Origin: Ancylobacter gelatini
GTDB lineage: Bacteria; Pseudomonadota; Alphaproteobacteria; Rhizobiales; Xanthobacteraceae
Reading direction: 5' to 3'
NCBI RefSeq assembly: GCF_022601675.1
Contig: NZ_JAKVIL010000001.1
Coordinates: 248,001 to 312,000, forward strand
DNA: 64,000 bases
Shown here: positions 42,635-52,616 of the stretch, piece by piece
How the letters are laid out: the number at the start of each line of letters is the position of its first letter
Numbering within the stretch: the first letter of the stretch is position 1
Notes under the pieces: model-generated
What the model saw: the letters and a program-made list of their open reading frames with translations, nothing else
Told to the model about the DNA's origin: nothing
Databases searched by the model: none
Program-made: the position numbers and the translations under genes

Positions 42635-43687
42635 ATGCCGTCCTCTCCCGCCGCGTCGCCCTGGTGGTCCCGCGAGCGCCACGCCGACCGGCGCCCGTTC
42701 CTGCTGGCACGGCAGAAGGTGATGGCGGCGCTGCGTGGCTTCTTTGAGGAGCGGGATTTCATCGAGGTGGAGACGCCGATCCTTCAGGTGTCGCCGGGCA
42801 ACGAGACCCATCTCAAGGCGTTCGCGACCGAGCTGGAAGCGCCGGATGGCGAGCGCGCGGTACGCTATCTGCACACCTCGCCGGAATTCACCGCCAAGAA
42901 GCTGCTGGCGGCGGGCGAGGAACGGCTGTTCACCTTCGCCCGGGTGTTCCGCAATGGCGAGCGCACGGCTCTGCACCATCCCGAGTTCACCATGCTGGAA
43001 TGGTATCGCGCGGGCGAGAATTACGAGGCGCTGATGGCCGATTGCGCCGCATTGCTGGCGCTCGCGGCGCAATCGGCGGGCAGTCGGCGCTTTGCCTTCG
43101 GCGGCGTCGAGGCCGATCCGTTCGCTGACCCGGAGCGGCTGACGGTCTGCGCGGCGTTCGCGCGCCATGCCGGCATCGACCTGATGGCGACGCTGGGCGA
43201 GGGCGGGGAAAATGACCGGGACGGATTGTGGCGCGCTGCCCGCGAGGCCGGCATCCGCGTCGCGCAGGATGACAGCTGGGCGGACGTGTTCACCCGCGTG
43301 ATGGTGGAAAAGATCGAGCCGCATCTGGGGCGAGGGCGGGCGACAATCCTGTACGAATATCCGGTGTCGGAGGCCGCGCTGTCGCGGCCGAAGCCCGGCG
43401 ATGCCCGCCTTGCCGAGCGCTTCGAGTTCTATGTCTGCGGGGTGGAACTCGCCAATGCCTTTGGCGAACTGACGGATGCAGGGGAGCAGCGGCGCCGCTT
43501 TATCGCGTGGATGGACGAGAAGGAGCGCATCTATGGCGAACGCTATCCGCTGGACGAGGATTTCCTCGCCGCGCTCGCGTTGATGCCGGAAGCCTCCGGC
43601 ATCGCGCTCGGCCTCGACCGGCTGGTGCTGCTGGCGAGCGGGGCGCGGCGCATCGAGGATGTGCTCTGGGCGCCGGTCGCGCCCTGA
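42635..43687 (+). CDS. epmA: EF-P lysine aminoacylase EpmA (GenX/PoxA)
   Basis: 350-aa lysyl-tRNA-synthetase-like enzyme lacking the anticodon-binding domain; it attaches (R)-beta-lysine to Lys34 of EF-P. Class II motifs: motif 1 near [20 protein letters not shown], motif 2 [20 protein letters not shown], motif 3 [27 protein letters not shown] is also typical. Divergent from its substrate gene efp. The partner aminomutase EpmB, which makes beta-lysine, is not in this window. Confidence 0.92.
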   Translation: MPSSPAASPWWSRERHADRRPFLLARQKVMAALRGFFEERDFIEVETPILQVSPGNETHLKAFATELEAPDGERAVRYLHTSPEFTAKKLLAAGEERLFTFARVFRNGERTALHHPEFTMLEWYRAGENYEALMADCAALLALAAQSAGSRRFAFGGVEADPFADPERLTVCAAFARHAGIDLMATLGEGGENDRDGLWRAAREAGIRVAQDDSWADVFTRVMVEKIEPHLGRGRATILYEYPVSEAALSRPKPGDARLAERFEFYVCGVELANAFGELTDAGEQRRRFIAWMDEKERIYGERYPLDEDFLAALALMPEASGIALGLDRLVLLASGARRIEDVLWAPVAP

Positions 43688-44347
43688 TCACCCCAGCGTG
43701 TCGATATGCGCCCGCACTTTGGCGAAGACGGCGTGGAACATCTCGGTCGTCAGCACGCCGGTGTTCGTGTTGTAGCGGGAGCAGTGATAGCTATCGAACA
43801 GCACCACGTCCTTGATCCGATGCACCGCGCCATGCGCGAATTTGTGGTGCGACAGCTTCTCGCCATGGGCGGCAAGCACCTGGTCATGGGCGATCTTTCC
43901 CAGCGCCACGATAGCGCCGAGGCGCGGCAGGCGGTCGATGGTGGCCGAGAGGAAGGGCCGGCAGGTGCGCATCTCTTCCGTGGTCGGCTTGTTCTCGGGC
44001 GGCACGCAGCGCACCGCATTGGTGAGGCGGGCATCGAGCAATTGCAGGCTGTCGTCCGGGCGCGCCTCGAAGCGGCCGGTGGCGAAACCGAAGCGGATCA
44101 GCGTGCTGTAGAGCAGTTCTCCGGCATAATCGCCGGTGAACGGGCGCCCTGTGCGGTTGGCCCCGCGCAGCCCCGGCGCGAGACCGACGATCAGCAGCCG
44201 CCCGTCCTCCGGCCCGAAGGACGGGACGGGGGCGTTGTGCCAGCCGGGCTCATTGGCGCGCCACAGTTCCCGGAACGCGACCAGCCGCGGACATAGCGGG
44301 CAATCGCGTCCCGGCTCAGCGGGCGCGCGGGCAGTGGAGAGGCTCAT
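43688..44347 (-). CDS. Uracil-DNA glycosylase, family 5 (UDGb type)
   Basis: 219 aa. It removes uracil and other deaminated bases from DNA. The family-5 motif A is seen in GLAPGLRGANRTGRPFTGDY, with no catalytic Asp or Asn at the usual position, which is normal for UDGb. Four Cys for the iron-sulfur cluster are present: RDCPLCPRL (Cys16, Cys19), VRCVPPENKP and MRTCRPF. The motif 3 region is DSYHCSRYNTNTG. ATG 44347 is preferred to 44383 because it clears the stop of the upstream gene. Confidence 0.88.
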   Translation of the reverse strand: MSLSTARAPAEPGRDCPLCPRLVAFRELWRANEPGWHNAPVPSFGPEDGRLLIVGLAPGLRGANRTGRPFTGDYAGELLYSTLIRFGFATGRFEARPDDSLQLLDARLTNAVRCVPPENKPTTEEMRTCRPFLSATIDRLPRLGAIVALGKIAHDQVLAAHGEKLSHHKFAHGAVHRIKDVVLFDSYHCSRYNTNTGVLTTEMFHAVFAKVRAHIDTLG

Positions 44348-44357
44348 GCGGCGGTTC

Positions 44358-44981
44358 TCAGGACGTCGAAAGCTCGTCGTCATCCTCGTTCGAGGGTGGC
44401 GCGGTCCGACGCTCCAGGAAACGCGGGGTCTCCTGCATCCGCCCCGACCGCTCCGACGGATCGCGGCCGATTCGACTCTGAAGATCCACCAGGTCGATGA
44501 AGGTATCGGCCTGACGGCGCAGCTCGTCGGCGATCATCGGCGGCTGGGTGTTCACGCTCGACACCACGCTGACGCGAACGCCCTTGCGCTGCAGCGCCTC
44601 GACCAGCGAGCGGAAATCACCGTCACCGGAGAAAATCACGATGTGATCGACATGAGCGGCCACCTCCATCGCGTTGACCGCGAGTTCGATGTCCATGTTG
44701 CCGCGAAGACGACGGCGGCCCTGCGAATCGGTGAATTCTCGGGCCGGCTTTGTAATGACTGAGTAGCCATTATAGCCAAGCCAGTCCAGCAACGGCCGAA
44801 TGGAGGAGTACTCGGTATCTTCAACCAGTGTCGTATAGTAAAAGGCGCGCAAGACATAGCCGCGCGATTCGAATTCACGCAAAAGGCGCTTGTAATCAAT
44901 ATCGAACCCGAGCGACTTTGTCGCAGAGTAAAGATTTGCGCCATCTATAAAAAGTGCAATCTTTTCCATTCCGTTTATCAT
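44358..44981 (-). CDS. NYN domain (LabA/DUF88) protein
   Basis: 207 aa. PIN-like nuclease fold. KIALFIDGANLYSATKSLGF gives the first catalytic Asp, GNMDIELAVNAME the second, and HIVIFSGDGDFRSLVEALQR the third/fourth. The C-terminus after about 165 is low-complexity and acidic (APPSNEDDDELSTS). LabA-type NYN proteins are probable RNases. ATG 44981 or 44969 (MEKIALF). It is divergent from rpoZ and 10 bases upstream of the glycosylase gene. Confidence 0.88.
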   Translation of the reverse strand: MINGMEKIALFIDGANLYSATKSLGFDIDYKRLLREFESRGYVLRAFYYTTLVEDTEYSSIRPLLDWLGYNGYSVITKPAREFTDSQGRRRLRGNMDIELAVNAMEVAAHVDHIVIFSGDGDFRSLVEALQRKGVRVSVVSSVNTQPPMIADELRRQADTFIDLVDLQSRIGRDPSERSGRMQETPRFLERRTAPPSNEDDDELSTS

Positions 44982-45200
44982 TTTGGGCGGTATCCGGAAA
45001 TTTTATGTGCCGTTTTTGCTTCGGTTCCCGCAACACGAAGCGGCTCCTACCCCGAACATACTCATAGCGCATTTATGGCGTGCGCAAGGGAACGATTTTA
45101 CAAACCCTCCCAAAGTCGTGTTCCAGCGTAAGGCTTGCCCTTGATGAGCTGATCGTTTATTGCAGCGCCTTTCCAGTTCCACCGACAGGAGTGCCGAGGC

Positions 45201-45587
45201 ATGGCTCGCGTCACCGTCGAGGATTGCATCGACAAGGTCGACAATCGCTTCGAACTCGTACTGCTCGCGGGTCATCGTGCCCGCATGATCGCGTCCGGCT
45301 CGCCGATCACCGTGGATCGCGACAACGACAAGAATCCCGTCGTCGCGCTGCGCGAGATCGCCGACGAGACGATTTCTCCCGAGGACCTCAAGGAGGACCT
45401 CATCCACTCGCTGCAGAAGTTCACCGAGGTGGACGAGCCCGAGCCGGAGACTGTGCCGATGATCGCCTCCAGCGAGGGCGGCGCGGACGATTCGGACGTC
45501 ATGCTCGACCGCATGACCGAGGAAGAGCTGCTGGCCGGCCTTCAGGGCCTGGTGCCGCCCGAGCCGAGCGACGACGACGAGGGCTGA
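45201..45587 (+). CDS. rpoZ: RNA polymerase omega subunit
   Basis: 128 aa. [33 protein letters not shown] and [19 protein letters not shown] define omega, which chaperones beta-prime and, in proteobacteria, forms a ppGpp site. The long acidic C-terminal tail (PEPSDDDEG) is typical of alphaproteobacteria. AGGAGTGCCGAGG precedes the ATG. rsh, encoding the ppGpp synthetase, is immediately downstream after a terminator. Confidence 0.96.
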   Translation: MARVTVEDCIDKVDNRFELVLLAGHRARMIASGSPITVDRDNDKNPVVALREIADETISPEDLKEDLIHSLQKFTEVDEPEPETVPMIASSEGGADDSDVMLDRMTEEELLAGLQGLVPPEPSDDDEG

Positions 45588-45625
45588 GCGTCTTTCCACG
45601 CTGTTCGACCCATCCACTGATGCGC

Positions 45626-45657
45626 AAGGCCCGGTTTCCCGCCGGGCCTTTTGCTTT
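45626..45657 (+). terminator. Intrinsic terminator after rpoZ
   Basis: Stem AAGGCCCGG (45626-45634) with CCGGGCCTT (45642-45650), seven-base loop, followed by TTGCTTTT. It lies 39 bases after the rpoZ stop and 105 before the rsh start, so rsh probably also has its own promoter or depends on read-through. Confidence 0.85.
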
Positions 45658-45761
45658 TCTAAAGCTTTTCAGCCGCTTGCGCCTTGCGCGCCGCGCCGGC
45701 TCGGACGATATCTAAATCCAGTGGCCGGCATGCGCCGGTCGGTCTCACGGGTTTCTGTCTC

Positions 45762-47960
45762 ATGATGCGGCAGTACGAGCTCGTCGAGCGCGTCCGCCGG
45801 TACAATCCCAACACCGACGAGGCGCTGCTCGATCGCGCCTATGTTTACGCAATGCGTGCGCATGGCACGCAGAAGCGCGCCTCCGGCGATCCCTATTTCT
45901 CGCACCCGCTCGAAGTCGCCGCGATCCTCACCGACCTCAAGCTGGACGATGCGACCATCGTCGCCGCGCTGCTGCACGACACGATCGAGGACACCGACGC
46001 GACCCGCGAAGAGATCGACCGGCTGTTCAGCCCGCAGATCGGCGCCCTGGTCGAGGGTCTGACCAAGATCAAGAAGCTGGACCTCGTGTCCAAGCAGGCC
46101 AAGCAGGCGGAAAACCTGCGCAAGCTGCTGCTCGCCATTGCCGACGATGTCCGCGTGCTGCTGGTGAAGCTCGCCGACCGGCTGCACAATATGCGCACCC
46201 TGAAATGGGTGCCCGAAGAAAAGCGCTCGCGCGTCGCGCAGGAAACGCTCGACATCTACGCTCCGCTCGCCGGGCGCATGGGCATGCACGACATGCGCGA
46301 GGAGCTGGAGGACCTGTCGTTCCGCCAGCTCTCGTCGGAAGCCTATGAATCGATCATCGGCCGGCTTCAGGCGCTGAAGGAAAACAATGGCGAGCTGGTC
46401 TCGTCGATCGAGCGCGAACTCTCCGACGCCATCGCCCAGAAGAACATCGTCGCCGTGGTGAAGGGACGCGAGAAGCGGCCCTATTCGATCTGGCGCAAGA
46501 TGGAACAGAAGTCCGTCGCCTTCGAGCAGCTCTCGGATATCTACGGCTTCCGTATCCTCGTGGAGCGTCTGGAGGACTGCTACGCCGCGCTTGGCGTGGT
46601 TCACACCAAGTGGCCGCTGGTTCCCGGCCGCTTCAAGGACTACATCTCGACGCCCAAGCAGAACGATTACCGCTCGCTGCACACCACCGTGGTCGGGCCG
46701 GGCCGCCAGCGCGTCGAGCTGCAGATCCGCACCCGCGAGATGCATGAGATCGCCGAATACGGCATCGCCGCCCATGCCCTCTACAAAGACAAGGAAGGCC
46801 GGGGCGACCTGCTCACGCGCGATTCTAACGCCTATGCGTGGCTGCGGCGGACCATCGAGCTGCTGGCCGAAGGTTCCAGCCCCGAGGAATTCCTCGAACA
46901 CACCAAGCTCGAACTGTTCCACGACCAGGTTTTCTGCTTCACCCCCAAGGGCCGTCTGATCATCCTGCCGCGCCGCGCGACGCCGATCGATTTTGCCTAT
47001 GCGGTGCATACCGGGGTCGGCGACCGTGCCGTTGGCGCGAAGGTGAACGGCAAGGTCTCGCCGCTGGTCTCCGAACTCCAGAACGGCGACGAGGTGGAGA
47101 TCATCACCGCCGAGGCGCAGACCCCGCCCGCCGCCTGGGAATCGATCGTGGTCACCGGCAAGGCGCGGGCGGCCATCCGCCGGGCGACGCGCGCGGCGGT
47201 GCGCGCGCAATATGCCGGGCTTGGTCGCAAGATCGTCGAGCGGGCGGTCGCGCGCGCGGGCAAGGTGTTCTCCGAGGAGAAGCTCGCCAGCGCGCTCAAC
47301 CGGCTGGCGCGCGGCACGCTGGAGGATGTCTATGCGGCCGTGGGGCGCGGCGAGATGCGTTCCGACGACGTGGTGAAGGCGATCCATCCGGAATGGTCTG
47401 GCCTCGCCGAGCTTGCGGCCCCGAAGGGCGAGGGCTGGTTCGAGCTGGAGCAGGGGCAGAGCCTCAAGTTCAAGATTCCCGGTATCGAATCCGATCCCGA
47501 CCCGAAGACGGCGATCCCGATCCGCGGCATCAACCGCGAATTGCCGGTGCGCTTCGCGCCGAATGGCGGCGCCGTGCCGGGCGATCGTATCGTCGGCATC
47601 CTGACGCCGGGCGAGGGGATCACGGTCTACCCGATCCAGTCGCCGGCGCTTCAGGATTTCGAGGAGGAGCCGGAGCGTTGGCTGGATGTGCGCTGGGATG
47701 TCGATGACGACGATCCGCAGCGCTTTCCGGTGCAGATCGTGGTGGTGGCCACCAACGAGCCCGGTTCGCTCGCTCAGGTCGCGCAGGTGATCGGCGAGCG
47801 CGACGGCAATATCGACAATCTGCGCATGTCATCGCGCTCGGCCGATTTCACCCGGATGGTGATCGATGTCGGGGTCTACGACCTGCGCCATCTCAACGGC
47901 ATCATCACCGATCTGCGGGCGCGCGCCGTGGTGTCCAGCGTGCAGCGCGTGAACGGTTGA
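45762..47960 (+). CDS. rsh: Bifunctional (p)ppGpp synthetase/hydrolase Rsh (RelA/SpoT homologue)
   Basis: About 732 aa. N-terminal HD hydrolase (YFSHPLEVAAIL; VAALLHDTIEDTDAT), then the synthetase domain (REKRPYSIWRKMEQKSVAFE; RFKDYISTPKQNDYRSLHTT), TGS domain (FHDQVFCFTPKGRLIILPRR), helical/zinc-finger-like region and C-terminal ACT (VVATNEPGSLAQVAQVIGER). Both active sites look intact, so this is the single alphaproteobacterial stringent-response enzyme. ATG 45762 (or 45765); an ATG at 45684 is in frame, but the extension is non-conserved in character. Confidence 0.95.
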   Translation: MMRQYELVERVRRYNPNTDEALLDRAYVYAMRAHGTQKRASGDPYFSHPLEVAAILTDLKLDDATIVAALLHDTIEDTDATREEIDRLFSPQIGALVEGLTKIKKLDLVSKQAKQAENLRKLLLAIADDVRVLLVKLADRLHNMRTLKWVPEEKRSRVAQETLDIYAPLAGRMGMHDMREELEDLSFRQLSSEAYESIIGRLQALKENNGELVSSIERELSDAIAQKNIVAVVKGREKRPYSIWRKMEQKSVAFEQLSDIYGFRILVERLEDCYAALGVVHTKWPLVPGRFKDYISTPKQNDYRSLHTTVVGPGRQRVELQIRTREMHEIAEYGIAAHALYKDKEGRGDLLTRDSNAYAWLRRTIELLAEGSSPEEFLEHTKLELFHDQVFCFTPKGRLIILPRRATPIDFAYAVHTGVGDRAVGAKVNGKVSPLVSELQNGDEVEIITAEAQTPPAAWESIVVTGKARAAIRRATRAAVRAQYAGLGRKIVERAVARAGKVFSEEKLASALNRLARGTLEDVYAAVGRGEMRSDDVVKAIHPEWSGLAELAAPKGEGWFELEQGQSLKFKIPGIESDPDPKTAIPIRGINRELPVRFAPNGGAVPGDRIVGILTPGEGITVYPIQSPALQDFEEEPERWLDVRWDVDDDDPQRFPVQIVVVATNEPGSLAQVAQVIGERDGNIDNLRMSSRSADFTRMVIDVGVYDLRHLNGIITDLRARAVVSSVQRVNG

Positions 47961-48044
47961 GCGCCGAAGCGCGGAACCTTTTCGACCGTCCTCGCGTTGA
48001 TCAGCCAGAACTATCCCTGTGCAATCAACGCGATGGAGAGGTTT

Positions 48045-48245
48045 ATGGCGATCGGCAATCCGCTGGTGGAAACAGTTGAAGGTGCCATGCGGATCGTAGC
48101 CGGCGCGGCGCGTGAAGTTATGGGCCGGATGTTGAACGATGGCGCTCTCGCCGCTGGCGGCCGCGTCGAACAGCTCTCCGGTCATGCCGCGCTGGCCTGT
48201 GCCCGCGTCCGGAGCGCCCGCTCGCGTGTCGCGCCGCCGGCCTGA
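48045..48245 (+). CDS. CsbD-like small protein
   Basis: 66 aa after a GGAGAGG. The middle reads AMRIVAGAAREVMGRMLNDG and ALAAGGRVEQLSGHA, which follows the CsbD/YjbJ pattern (xGxAKExxGKxxxDxxLxAxGxxDQxxG), a family of abundant stress proteins of unknown function. The start (MAIGNPLVETV) and tail are atypical and Arg/Ala-rich. Could be a divergent member or a decaying copy. Confidence 0.45.
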   Translation: MAIGNPLVETVEGAMRIVAGAAREVMGRMLNDGALAAGGRVEQLSGHAALACARVRSARSRVAPPA

Positions 48246-48285
48246 TTTCCGGCACTCTCCCGATAGATCCCGAAAGGTTTCGACC

Positions 48286-49119
48286 ATGCGTATCCGTTAT
48301 GGATTTCGCATTGCGCTTGATTGCGCGATGCCGACCGTCGCCAGCTTCGCGCTCGACATCCACACCTCGCGCCAGGCCGACATCCTGACCGCCTCGCCGC
48401 TGTTCATGCGCTGCGGCCCGCAGGACGTGCCGAGCAGCATGGCCACCGACATGTTCGGCAATGTCCGTCGTCGCGCGGTGCTGCCGGTCGGTCGTACCGT
48501 GATCGAGCATCATGGCGTGGTCCACGATGGCGGGCGGCCCGATCCGGTGAACCTGTCCGCCGGGCAGGTGCCTATCGAGCAGCTTCCCGAAGAGGCGATG
48601 ACCTTTCTTCTCGGCAGCCGCTATTGCGAGACCGATCTCCTCGCGGAGGAAGCATGGTCGCGCTTCGGTCATGTCCCGGAGGGTTGGGCGCGTGTGCAGG
48701 CGATCTGCGATTTCGCGCATGATCATATCACCTTCAACTACCAGAACGCCGACCGTACCCGCACCGCCGCCGGGGCGCTGCGCGAGGGGCGCGGCGTCTG
48801 CCGCGACTTCGCCCATCTGGCCATCGCGCTGTGCCGGGCGATGAACATTCCGGCACGCTATTGCACCGGCTATCTGGGCGATATCGGCGTGCCGCGCGAT
48901 CCCGCGCCGATGGATTTCAGCGCGTGGTTCGAGGCTTATCTCGATGGCCGCTGGTACTCGTTTGACGCCCGCCACAACATTCCCCGGATCGGGCGTGTGG
49001 TCATGGCGCGCGGGCGGGATGCGGCCGACGTCGCGATGGTCAACACCTTCGGGCCGCATATTCTTGCTGGTTTCGAGGTGTGGACCGACGAGATGGGTGC
49101 CGAAAGCGTCGCGGCCTAG
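48286..49119 (+). CDS. Transglutaminase-like cysteine peptidase family protein
   Basis: 277 aa. The N-terminal beta-sandwich ([20 protein letters not shown]) of the bacterial transglutaminase N-domain type is followed by the catalytic core: [20 protein letters not shown] (Cys nucleophile), [20 protein letters not shown] (His then Asp region). Activity is probably peptidase/amidase rather than crosslinking. CGAAAGG precedes the ATG. Cytosolic, no signal peptide. Confidence 0.85.
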   Translation: MRIRYGFRIALDCAMPTVASFALDIHTSRQADILTASPLFMRCGPQDVPSSMATDMFGNVRRRAVLPVGRTVIEHHGVVHDGGRPDPVNLSAGQVPIEQLPEEAMTFLLGSRYCETDLLAEEAWSRFGHVPEGWARVQAICDFAHDHITFNYQNADRTRTAAGALREGRGVCRDFAHLAIALCRAMNIPARYCTGYLGDIGVPRDPAPMDFSAWFEAYLDGRWYSFDARHNIPRIGRVVMARGRDAADVAMVNTFGPHILAGFEVWTDEMGAESVAA

Positions 49120-49205
49120 GCGCACGCCGTAGCGTGAGGGTGACGCGCCGGGGCGGATCGGCTAGACCACGGCCGTTCCGCAACAAACTCATCGGTGCGC
49201 TTCCC

Positions 49206-49799
49206 ATGACTCAAGACGAGGTTCTGGCTGAATTCCGTGACGCGGGTGCGCTGCTTGAGGGCCACTTCATCCTCTCGTCGGGCCTGCGCTCGCCGGTATT
49301 CCTGCAGAAGATGAAGGTGTTCCAGGACCCGGTGCGCACGGCGCGCCTCTGCAAGGCGCTGGCGCAGAAGGTCGAGGCCGCGTTCGGGAAGATCAATTAC
49401 GTCGTATCGCCGGCCGTCGGCGGCATTGTGCCGGGCTACGAGACGGCGCGCCAGCTCGGTGCCAAGGCCGTTTTCGTCGAACGCGAGGACGGCCGGTTCC
49501 AGCTCCGGCGCGGCTTCACCATCCCACCGGAAGCCAAGGTGCTGATGGTCGAGGACATCATCACGACGGGCCTGTCGTCGCGCGAATGCCTGGCGGCGGT
49601 GGCGGACTACACGTCCAATGTCGTCGGCGCGGCCTGCCTGATCAACCGCTCAGGCGGCAGGGCAGATATTGGCGTCGAGCTCGTCTCGCTCGCGCAACTC
49701 GACATCCCCACCTATGCGCCCGACGCGCTTCCGCCTGAGCTTGCCGCCATGCCGGCGATCAAGCCCGGCTCGCGCGGCCTCTCGCAGGCGAAGGCGTGA
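49206..49799 (+). CDS. pyrE: Orotate phosphoribosyltransferase
   Basis: 197 aa. Converts orotate and PRPP to OMP. It has [20 protein letters not shown] at the N-terminus and [20 protein letters not shown] in the core. The PRPP motif is [16 protein letters not shown], with Val-Glu-Asp replacing the more common V(D/E)D. It overlaps the pdxJ ATG by one base. First gene of the pyrE-pdxJ-acpS cluster. Confidence 0.94.
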   Translation: MTQDEVLAEFRDAGALLEGHFILSSGLRSPVFLQKMKVFQDPVRTARLCKALAQKVEAAFGKINYVVSPAVGGIVPGYETARQLGAKAVFVEREDGRFQLRRGFTIPPEAKVLMVEDIITTGLSSRECLAAVADYTSNVVGAACLINRSGGRADIGVELVSLAQLDIPTYAPDALPPELAAMPAIKPGSRGLSQAKA

Positions 49800-50581
49800 T
49801 GGCGATGAGCGCGATCCTGACCCCGATTCCCCCGCTGCGCCTCGGCGTCAATGTCGATCACGTCGCGACGGTGCGGAACGCCCGCGGCGGCGCGCTTCCC
49901 GATCCGGTGCGCGCGGCCCTGCTCGCCGCCGCCGCCGGCGCAGACGGCATCACCGCCCATCTGCGCGAGGATCGCCGGCATATTCGCGACGCCGATATGC
50001 GCCGGCTGCGTGCGGAAATTCCGGTGCCGCTGAATTTCGAAATGGCCGCGACCGAAGAGATGACGGCGCTGGCGCTGGAACTCCGCCCACATGCCTGCTG
50101 CCTCGTGCCGGAGCGGCGCGAGGAGCGCACCACCGAGGGCGGTCTTGACGTGATCGGCGGCGGCATTGAGCTGGCGCATCGTGTCGAGACGCTGGCGGCG
50201 GCCGGCATCCGGGTCTCGCTGTTCGTCGCGCCCGATGCCGAGCAGATCGCGCGTTCCGCCGATATCGGCGCGGCGGTGGTGGAATTGCACACAGGCGCGT
50301 GGTGCGAGTGGCTGGCCGAAGGCCGGGCGGCGGAAGCGCATGAGGAATTCGCCCGCCTCGCACAGGCCGCCACGCAGGCCGCCGCGCTCGGGCTTGAGGT
50401 TCATGCCGGTCATGGCCTCGATTACGCAAGCGCGCAGGAAATCGCCGCTCTGGTGGAAATCCGCGAGCTCAATATCGGCCATTTCCTCATCGGCGAGGCG
50501 ATGTTCGAGGGGCTGGAAACGGCGATCCGCCGCATGCGGCACGCCATGGCGCACGGGCGCGCCGTGCTGCGCGCGGCCTGA
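49799..50581 (+). CDS. pdxJ: Pyridoxine 5'-phosphate synthase
   Basis: 260 aa TIM barrel. It condenses deoxyxylulose 5-phosphate with 3-amino-2-oxopropyl phosphate in vitamin B6 synthesis. [17 protein letters not shown] (active-site His), HLREDRRHI (Glu/Arg), [20 protein letters not shown], and [14 protein letters not shown] and [13 protein letters not shown] near the end are diagnostic. ATG 49799 shares its A with the pyrE TGA; GTG 49796 and ATG 49805 are possible. acpS follows after 15 bases. Confidence 0.96.
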   Translation: MAMSAILTPIPPLRLGVNVDHVATVRNARGGALPDPVRAALLAAAAGADGITAHLREDRRHIRDADMRRLRAEIPVPLNFEMAATEEMTALALELRPHACCLVPERREERTTEGGLDVIGGGIELAHRVETLAAAGIRVSLFVAPDAEQIARSADIGAAVVELHTGAWCEWLAEGRAAEAHEEFARLAQAATQAAALGLEVHAGHGLDYASAQEIAALVEIRELNIGHFLIGEAMFEGLETAIRRMRHAMAHGRAVLRAA

Positions 50582-50596
50582 ACCGGGGAGGGCGCG

Positions 50597-51007
50597 ATGA
50601 TCATCGGCATCGGCTCCGACATTACCGACGCGCGGCGCGTCGCCGAGGTGCTGGAGCGCCATGGCGAACGTTTTCTCGATCGGGTGTTCACGCCCATCGA
50701 GCGCGCCAAGTCCGAGCGCCGCAAGCGGCGGGCCGAGAGCTATGCCAAGCGCTTCGCCGCCAAGGAGGCCTGCGCCAAGGCGCTCGGCACCGGGCTGGCA
50801 CAGGGCGTGTTCTGGCGCGACATGGGCGTCATCAACCTGCCGTCCGGCCGGCCGACAATGAAGCTCACCGGGGGTGCCCTCGCGCGGCTGGAAGCGATCA
50901 CGCCGCCCGGCTTCGAGGCGCAGATCGACCTCACCATCACCGATGACGGACCAATCGCGCAGGCCTTCGTCATCATCAGCGCGGTGCCGCGCGCGCCGGC
51001 AGACTGA
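50597..51007 (+). CDS. acpS: Holo-[acyl-carrier-protein] synthase
   Basis: 136 aa. Transfers 4'-phosphopantetheine from CoA to apo-ACP. It carries [20 protein letters not shown] with the metal Asp, [16 protein letters not shown] with the catalytic Glu/Lys, and a conserved C-terminal Asp-rich turn ([15 protein letters not shown]). The order pdxJ-acpS-lepB-rnc-era is standard. Confidence 0.95.
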   Translation: MIIGIGSDITDARRVAEVLERHGERFLDRVFTPIERAKSERRKRRAESYAKRFAAKEACAKALGTGLAQGVFWRDMGVINLPSGRPTMKLTGGALARLEAITPPGFEAQIDLTITDDGPIAQAFVIISAVPRAPAD

Positions 51008-51132
51008 CGCAGCGTCTCCTCCGGCATTCGTGACCACGGCGCGTTGCCGCAGGCACGGCGAGCGGCTATAGGAGCCGCACAGCCCATACGGGTGGCCAGG
51101 CGTGGCCGCGGCAGGGCGTAGCGGAAAGCGAT

Positions 51133-51888
51133 ATGAGCTCCACCACACAACCGAAGAAGCAGGAAGGCGGCCTCGGCGAGACCGTCAAGGTTATCCTTCA
51201 GGCGTTCCTGATCGCCATACTGATCCGCACCTTCCTGTTCCAGCCGTTCAACATTCCCTCCGGCTCGATGAAGGAGACGCTGCTGGTCGGCGACTATCTC
51301 TTCGTGTCGAAATACAGCTATGGCTACAGCCGCTTTTCCTTCCCGTTCTCGCTGCCGCTGTTCGACGGGCGCATCTTCGGTTCGGCGCCGAACCGGGGCG
51401 ACGTCGTGGTGTTCAAGCTGCCGCGCGACGAGGTCACGGACTACATCAAGCGCGTGATCGGCCTGCCGGGCGACGAAATCCAGATGATCGACGGTGTGCT
51501 GCACATCAACGGCCAGCCGGTGAAGCGCGAGGATGCCGGCTACTGGATGGACCAGGAAGCCGACGGGCGTGCGCAGCGCGTGAAGGTGTGGCGCGAGACC
51601 CTGCCGAACGGCGTCTCCTACAACACGCTCGATCTGGTCGATAACGGCTTCTACGACAACACGCCGGTCTACAAGGTTCCCGCCGACCATTACTTCATGA
51701 TGGGCGACAACCGCGACAACTCCACCGACAGCCGTGTGCTGAGCCAGGTGGGCTATGTGCCCTATGACAACCTGATCGGTCGCGCGCAGGTCATCTTCTT
51801 CTCGGTGGAAGAAGGCGACGCCGCATGGCAGTTCTGGAAATGGCCCTGGACGGTGCGCTGGTCGCGCCTGTTCTCGTTCGTGCGATGA
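51133..51888 (+). CDS. lepB: Signal peptidase I
   Basis: 251 aa. N-terminal membrane helix (VILQAFLIAILIRTFLFQPF) followed by the catalytic Ser in NIPSGSMKETLLVGDYLFVS and the catalytic Lys in DYIKRVIGLPGDEIQMIDG. MMGDNRDNSTDSR is box E. It cleaves Sec and Tat signal peptides on the periplasmic face. The stop overlaps the rnc ATG (ATGA). Confidence 0.96.
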   Translation: MSSTTQPKKQEGGLGETVKVILQAFLIAILIRTFLFQPFNIPSGSMKETLLVGDYLFVSKYSYGYSRFSFPFSLPLFDGRIFGSAPNRGDVVVFKLPRDEVTDYIKRVIGLPGDEIQMIDGVLHINGQPVKREDAGYWMDQEADGRAQRVKVWRETLPNGVSYNTLDLVDNGFYDNTPVYKVPADHYFMMGDNRDNSTDSRVLSQVGYVPYDNLIGRAQVIFFSVEEGDAAWQFWKWPWTVRWSRLFSFVR

Positions 51889-52616
51889 ACCGTCCGCCCC
51901 GGCGCCCGGCGCAGGAGACCGGCAGCGACCCGGCGCTGGCGGAGCTGGAGGCACGGCTCGGCCACGCCTTCACAGACCGCGCGCATCTGACGCTGGCGCT
52001 GACCCATATCAGCGCCGTTACCGGCTATCAGGGCACCAAGGCGCGCATCCGCTCCTATCAGCGGCTCGAATTTCTCGGCGACCATGTGCTGGGTCTGGTG
52101 GTGTCGGACATGCTGTTCCGCGCCCTGCCGAACGCCGAGGAAGGCGACCTGTCGCGTGGCCTGGCGGAACTGGTATGCGAGGCCGCCTGCGCCGAGGTCG
52201 CCCTGGCCATGGGTGTCGGCCCCTTTATCCGGATCGGCGCCGGCGAGGAGCGCAGCGGCGGGCGTGAGCGGCCGGCCATTCTCGCCGATATCGCGGAGGC
52301 GGTGCTGGCGGCGGTCTATCTCGATGGCGGTTTTCCGGCCGCCGAGGCCACGGTGGAGCGGTTCTGGGGCCCGCGGCTGAAGCGGCTCGGCCAGCAGTCG
52401 CGCGACCCGAAGACCGCACTTCAGGAATGGGCACAGGCGCGCGGCCTGCCGCCGCCACATTACAAGCTGGTAGCGCGCAGCGGACCGGATCATAATCCCG
52501 AATTCCGCATCCTGGTCGACATACCCGGCCATGACGGCGTGGAAGGCACGGGCACCTCCAAGCAGAACGCACAGAAAGTCGCCGCGGCGGCATTTCTCGA
52601 ACGGGTCAAGGCATGA
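51885..52616 (+). CDS. rnc: Ribonuclease III
   Basis: 243 aa. Cleaves double-stranded RNA, including rRNA precursors. The catalytic domain carries YQRLEFLGDHVLGLVVSDML (signature, His where many have Arg/Ser), EEGDLSRGLAELV and ADIAEAVLAAVYLDGG. The C-terminal dsRNA-binding domain has DPKTALQEWAQARGLPPPHY and GTSKQNAQKVAAAAFL. Translationally coupled to lepB upstream and era downstream by ATGA overlaps. Confidence 0.95.
   Translation: MNRPPRRPAQETGSDPALAELEARLGHAFTDRAHLTLALTHISAVTGYQGTKARIRSYQRLEFLGDHVLGLVVSDMLFRALPNAEEGDLSRGLAELVCEAACAEVALAMGVGPFIRIGAGEERSGGRERPAILADIAEAVLAAVYLDGGFPAAEATVERFWGPRLKRLGQQSRDPKTALQEWAQARGLPPPHYKLVARSGPDHNPEFRILVDIPGHDGVEGTGTSKQNAQKVAAAAFLERVKA

Noticed and set aside
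45669-47387. A 572-codon open frame antisense to rsh
   Set aside because: Antisense of a certain gene, composition typical of GC-rich shadow frames, no recognisable domain.
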